NCBI GenBank assembly: GCA_944376785.1
Contig: CALWDV010000047.1
Coordinates: forward strand, 1 to 9,046
Source: an uncultured Clostridia bacterium
GTDB lineage: Bacteria > Bacillota > Clostridia > Christensenellales > UBA1242
Reading direction: 5' to 3'
DNA: 9,046 bases
Made by a program: the position numbers and the translations under genes. The notes under the pieces were generated by a model. It saw only the letters and a program-made list of their open reading frames with translations, was not told the DNA's origin and did no database searches. Positions 7,083 to 9,046 of this stretch are shown here, in pieces (within the stretch, counting starts at the first letter, position 1; the number at the start of each line of letters is the position of its first letter).

Positions 7083-7111
7083 AAAAAACAATTCATAATG
7101 AATTGTTTTTT
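7083..7111. terminator. Bidirectional terminator between ABC operon and CofE-like gene
   Basis: A 12-bp stem (7083-7094 with 7100-7111; AAAAAACAATTC with GAATTGTTTTTT) has a 5-nt loop. T-rich tracts follow on both strands. It lies in the 38-bp gap between the permease stop and the convergent gene's stop. Confidence 0.9.
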
Positions 7112-7116
7112 TTATT

Positions 7117-8298
7117 TTATTCAGAAGCATAATTATCAAAATAACCAGTTATTAAAACAATTGGAGTTCCTTTATCTCCACTTCCACTTGTTAAATCACA
7201 TAGTGAACCAACTAAGTCAGTTATTCTTCTTGGTGTTGTGCCCAACGACTCTGCTTTATTAACTAAATTACTTTCTTTTTCTAAAATTAATTTTTTCATT
7301 GCTTTAACTGCATTTTCGCCAGTTAAATTAGCAATTTTATTATCCGCTAAATATTTTAATTTAACTTCGTTAGGAGTTCCTATTAAACCATCTGTGAAAG
7401 CAGGACTAACAACAGGATCTGCTAATTCCCAAATTCCACCAACAGGGTCTTTAAAAGCACCATCACCATAAACCATACATTCTAATTTAACATTAAACTT
7501 TTTATTTAATGCTTTTTGCAATTTATTAACAAAAGTTTTTGTGTCGCGTGGGAATAATTTAATTTTTTCATCAGTAGATAAATTACTTCCTAAAACTCCA
7601 AATTCTTCGTGATATCCACTTCCATTAACACTTTTATTAAGTATTTCATGCAATGAAACAACTTTTTCTGCCCCATTACTTACTAATAGTTTCTTTGTTC
7701 TAAATCTAGAATGAATGTCTGCATTAATAACTTTTTTTGTATATTTTAAAATTTCAGTTGGATTATTAGAAAGTATAATTTCGCAATCACAATCACAAAT
7801 TGATTTATATAAATCCAAATAATTAACACCAGTAAAAGGATGTGTAACATCTTTAACTAAATTTGTAAATTCACTTGCAGTATATGTTTTGTTAAATTCA
7901 AAAACACCTAAATCATATAATTTATCAATAGAAACTAATGGGTTTCCAACTTCATCAAAAGGATATGATAATTGAATAATTAATTTATCTGCACCCCTAG
8001 AAATACCCTTTAATATGCTTGAAAATCTGTTTCTAGATAATATTGGGAAAACAACACCTATAACACCACCACCCAATTTGTTTTTTACATCTGTTGCAAT
8101 ATCGTTTATTGTGGCAAAATTACCTTGTGACTTTGCAACTATGGCTTCTGTTACAGCTACAATATCTTTATCTTTTAACTTAATATTTTCATTTACAACT
8201 GCATCATTAATGCAATTAACTGTAATTTCCACCAAATCATCTCCTGGTCTGATTATTGGTGCCTTTATACCTCTTGCAACTGTTCCAACTGTTCTCAT
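7117..8298 (-). CDS. CofE-like protein (F420-0:gamma-glutamyl ligase family)
   Basis: This 393-residue protein belongs to the family of coenzyme F420-0:L-glutamate ligase (CofE, PF01996/COG1478). CofE forms a gamma-linked glutamyl amide using GTP and divalent metal. Visible family features are the start VGTVARGIKAPIIRPGDDL (4-22), DIVAVTEAIVAKSQG (45-59), HPFTGVNY (153-160), GDGAFKDPVGGIWELADP (278-295) and the C-terminal TSGSGDKGTP (370-379). It is much longer than archaeal CofE (about 250 residues), as are other Bacillota members of this branch. No other F420 biosynthesis gene is in the window, so F420 may not be the substrate. A CofE-like protein has been implicated in folate glutamylation in Chlamydia, so folate or another acceptor is possible here. 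The start is ATG six bases after AGGCGG. It is cytoplasmic, with no signal or membrane helix. Confidence 0.82.
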   Translation of the reverse strand: MRTVGTVARGIKAPIIRPGDDLVEITVNCINDAVVNENIKLKDKDIVAVTEAIVAKSQGNFATINDIATDVKNKLGGGVIGVVFPILSRNRFSSILKGISRGADKLIIQLSYPFDEVGNPLVSIDKLYDLGVFEFNKTYTASEFTNLVKDVTHPFTGVNYLDLYKSICDCDCEIILSNNPTEILKYTKKVINADIHSRFRTKKLLVSNGAEKVVSLHEILNKSVNGSGYHEEFGVLGSNLSTDEKIKLFPRDTKTFVNKLQKALNKKFNVKLECMVYGDGAFKDPVGGIWELADPVVSPAFTDGLIGTPNEVKLKYLADNKIANLTGENAVKAMKKLILEKESNLVNKAESLGTTPRRITDLVGSLCDLTSGSGDKGTPIVLITGYFDNYASE

Positions 8299-8304
8299 AA
8301 TTAA

Positions 8305-8310
8305 CCGCCT
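8305..8310 (-). promoter_or_regulatory. Imperfect SD of the CofE-like gene
   Basis: The minus strand reads AAAGGCGGT before ATG 8298. AGGCGG (complement of 8305-8310) departs by one base from AGGAGG, and the six-base spacing is good, supporting this ATG as the start. Confidence 0.6.
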
Positions 8311-8346
8311 TTAAATTTTATTATTGAATATATTATCAACATTAAT

Positions 8347-8379
8347 ATTATATAATATTTAAAAAAATAAATAAAACAA
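8347..8379 (-). promoter_or_regulatory. Probable promoter of the CofE-like gene
   Basis: On the minus strand TTGTTT (complement of 8374-8379), a 16-bp gap and TATTAT (complement of 8352-8357) form a weak sigma-A match. An overlapping perfect TATAAT (complement of 8347-8352) lacks a good -35. The -10 region lies in a perfect 16-bp AT-only palindrome (8344-8359). The presence of the rnhA terminator just upstream argues for a separate promoter here. Confidence 0.35.
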
Positions 8380-8406
8380 AAAAGGAGTATAAGTTACTCC
8401 CCTTTT
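8378..8406 (-). terminator. Intrinsic terminator of rnhA
   Basis: GGAGTA and TACTCC (complements of 8395-8400 and 8384-8389) form a six-bp core around a 5-nt loop. Two G-U and four A-U pairs extend it in minus-strand RNA, and it ends in six T (complement of 8378-8383). The rnhA stop codon overlaps the base of the stem. Confidence 0.8.
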
Positions 8407-8845
8407 ATTTCAAATTTTTTTCAATTTCTTTTCGTGCAAGTTCATCACATCTGTTATTCAATTCATTATCTGCATGACCTTTAACTTTAATCCATGTAAC
8501 TTTATGATTAGAAATCACACTTAACAACTCTTGCCACAAATCAACATTTAACACTGGTTTTTTGTTTGCAGTTTTCCAATTATTTTGTTTCCAGTTTTCA
8601 ATCCAACCTAGCAAAAAAGCATTTAAAGTATATGCAGAATCAGAATAAACAGTAACATCACAAGGTTCTTTTAATAATTTAAAACCTTCAATAACAGCTG
8701 TTATCTCCATTCTATTATTTGTTGTATTTTCACAAAAACCAGAATACTCTTTTTGAATATTTTTGTATTTTAAAACAATTCCATATCCACCTGGCCCAGG
8801 GTTGTAAGAACAAGCCCCATCTGTGTAAAGCTCAACTTTTTTCAT
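8405..8845 (-). CDS. rnhA: Ribonuclease HI
   Basis: This 146-residue enzyme cleaves the RNA strand of RNA-DNA hybrids, removing R-loops and replication primers in the cytoplasm. The complete active site is visible: Asp9 in YTDGACSYNPGPGG, Glu47 in NNRMEITAV, Asp69 in VYSDSAY, His124 in VKGHADNELNN and Asp134 in RCDELA, matching the D-E-D-H-D set of E. coli RNase HI. The basic, Trp-rich handle region (WIENWKQNNWKTANKKPV, 81-98) used in substrate binding is present. There is no N-terminal hybrid-binding (HBD) domain, so it is the short bacterial type, at full normal length. The start is ATG with AGGTGA (complement of 8849-8854) just upstream. It is transcribed alone and followed by its own terminator. 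Confidence 0.97.
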   Translation of the reverse strand: MKKVELYTDGACSYNPGPGGYGIVLKYKNIQKEYSGFCENTTNNRMEITAVIEGFKLLKEPCDVTVYSDSAYTLNAFLLGWIENWKQNNWKTANKKPVLNVDLWQELLSVISNHKVTWIKVKGHADNELNNRCDELARKEIEKNLK

Positions 8846-8862
8846 TTTTCACCTATAAAAAC

Positions 8863-8888
8863 TTATTATACTAATTTATTATACTAAT
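8863..8888 (-). repeat. Exact tandem 13-bp repeat duplicating the rnhA -10 element
   Basis: TTATTATACTAAT occurs twice head to tail (8863-8875 and 8876-8888). On the minus strand each copy carries a perfect TATAAT preceded by TAG (complements of 8865-8870 and 8878-8883), placing two candidate -10 boxes upstream of rnhA. Neither has a strong -35 at 17 bp; the upstream copy faces TTTATT (complement of 8901-8906). The duplication itself is certain; its promoter role is inferred. Confidence 0.6.
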
Positions 8889-8923
8889 TTTACTTTTTTA
8901 AATAAACTATTTTCACCATTTTA

Positions 8924-8952
8924 TTGACATTTATAATATTTATAATTATAAT
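8924..8952 (+). promoter_or_regulatory. Consensus sigma-A promoter of tRNA-Trp
   Basis: TTGACA (8924-8929), a 17-bp spacer and TATAAT (8947-8952) match the consensus exactly, as expected for a stable-RNA gene. The predicted start is near 8959, about 30 nt before the tRNA. Confidence 0.92.
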
Positions 8953-8955
8953 TTA

Positions 8956-8982
8956 AAAGTGTTAGTAACAACTTAACACTTT
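8956..8982 (+). promoter_or_regulatory. Hairpin in the tRNA-Trp leader
   Basis: AAAGTGTTA (8956-8964) and TAACACTTT (8974-8982) form a perfect nine-bp stem, extendable by a G-U pair at 8965/8973. The predicted transcript start falls within the left arm, so the RNA would begin in or at the hairpin. AATTTTT follows, immediately before the tRNA. It could aid tRNA processing, act as an operator in DNA, or resemble an attenuator. Confidence 0.5.
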
Positions 8983-8989
8983 AATTTTT

Positions 8990-9046
8990 AGGGGTGTGGT
9001 TCAATGGTAGAATAGGGGTCTCCAAAACCTTTGGTGAGGGTTCGAT
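8990..9046 (+). tRNA. trnW: tRNA-Trp (CCA), 3' part cut off by the window edge
   Basis: The 57 bases present fold as a tRNA: acceptor 5' strand AGGGGTG, T8, D-arm GTTC/GAAT around AATGGTA, and an anticodon stem GGGGT/ACCTT. The loop is CTCCAAA with anticodon CCA. A four-base variable region, T-stem 5' strand GAGGG and TTCGAT follow. The remaining T-arm, acceptor strand and any CCA lie beyond base 9046. CCA reads UGG only, consistent with the standard code. Confidence 0.95.

Noticed and set aside
7053..7471. Plus-strand frames at the end of the permease gene and antisense to the CofE-like gene
   Set aside because: They run through the terminator hairpin or opposite the conserved GDGAFKDP region, with no coding features of their own.
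8015..8314. Plus-strand frame of 99 codons opposite the start of the CofE-like gene
   Set aside because: It mirrors the conserved N-terminal coding region on the other strand and has no SD.
1..9046. Mollicute-type code with UGA read as Trp
   Set aside because: All genes read through in the standard code using TGG for Trp, all stops are TAA, and only a CCA-anticodon tRNA-Trp is seen.

Overview
The window is very AT-rich DNA with compact genes, strong Shine-Dalgarno sites and short hairpin-plus-T-tract terminators. All seven complete genes end in TAA, and the partial tRNA-Trp carries the CCA anticodon. Together this points to a low-GC Gram-positive bacterium (Bacillota, Clostridia-like or a related uncultured host-associated lineage) using the standard genetic code. 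There are no mobile elements, CRISPR arrays or phage genes; this looks like chromosomal backbone with some lineage-specific genes.

Layout. At the left edge is a long hairpin (1-36), probably the terminator of a plus-strand gene outside the window. Next is the terminator (98-132) of a minus-strand YgjP-type zinc metallopeptidase (279-959). Divergent from it, behind a near-consensus promoter, is the most unusual gene (1146-2975): a PadR winged-helix DNA-binding domain joined by about 370 residues of acidic, Asn/Lys-rich, probably disordered linker to four C-terminal membrane helices. It converges on a VTT/DedA-superfamily (TVP38-type) membrane protein (2997-3887, minus), and the two share a bidirectional terminator that touches both stop codons. 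Divergent from that gene is a two-gene ABC exporter operon (4026-7078): a BcrA/LanF-like ATPase with a TTG start, and an ABC-2 permease carrying an exceptionally long (about 430-residue) extracytoplasmic domain. The operon converges on a CofE-like gamma-glutamyl ligase family protein (7117-8298, minus). Upstream of that, on the same strand but with its own terminator, is ribonuclease HI (8405-8845, minus). The right edge holds a consensus sigma-A promoter, a leader hairpin and the first 57 nt of tRNA-Trp (8990 onward).

How the parts may fit. The PadR-membrane protein, the VTT protein and the BcrA-like ABC exporter are three neighbouring envelope-related transcription units, each with its own promoter. 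PadR regulators commonly control drug or peptide exporters, BcrA/LanF-type ATPases typically serve peptide-antibiotic resistance, and DedA-superfamily proteins act in lipid-carrier or phospholipid translocation. A membrane-tethered, one-component sensor controlling an envelope-defence exporter is therefore an attractive but unproven reading. A perfect 12-bp palindrome inside the PadR gene's own promoter spacer is a candidate autoregulatory operator. The CofE-like protein is the other puzzle: its family is named for coenzyme F420 synthesis, but nothing else here suggests F420, so the true glutamylation substrate is open.
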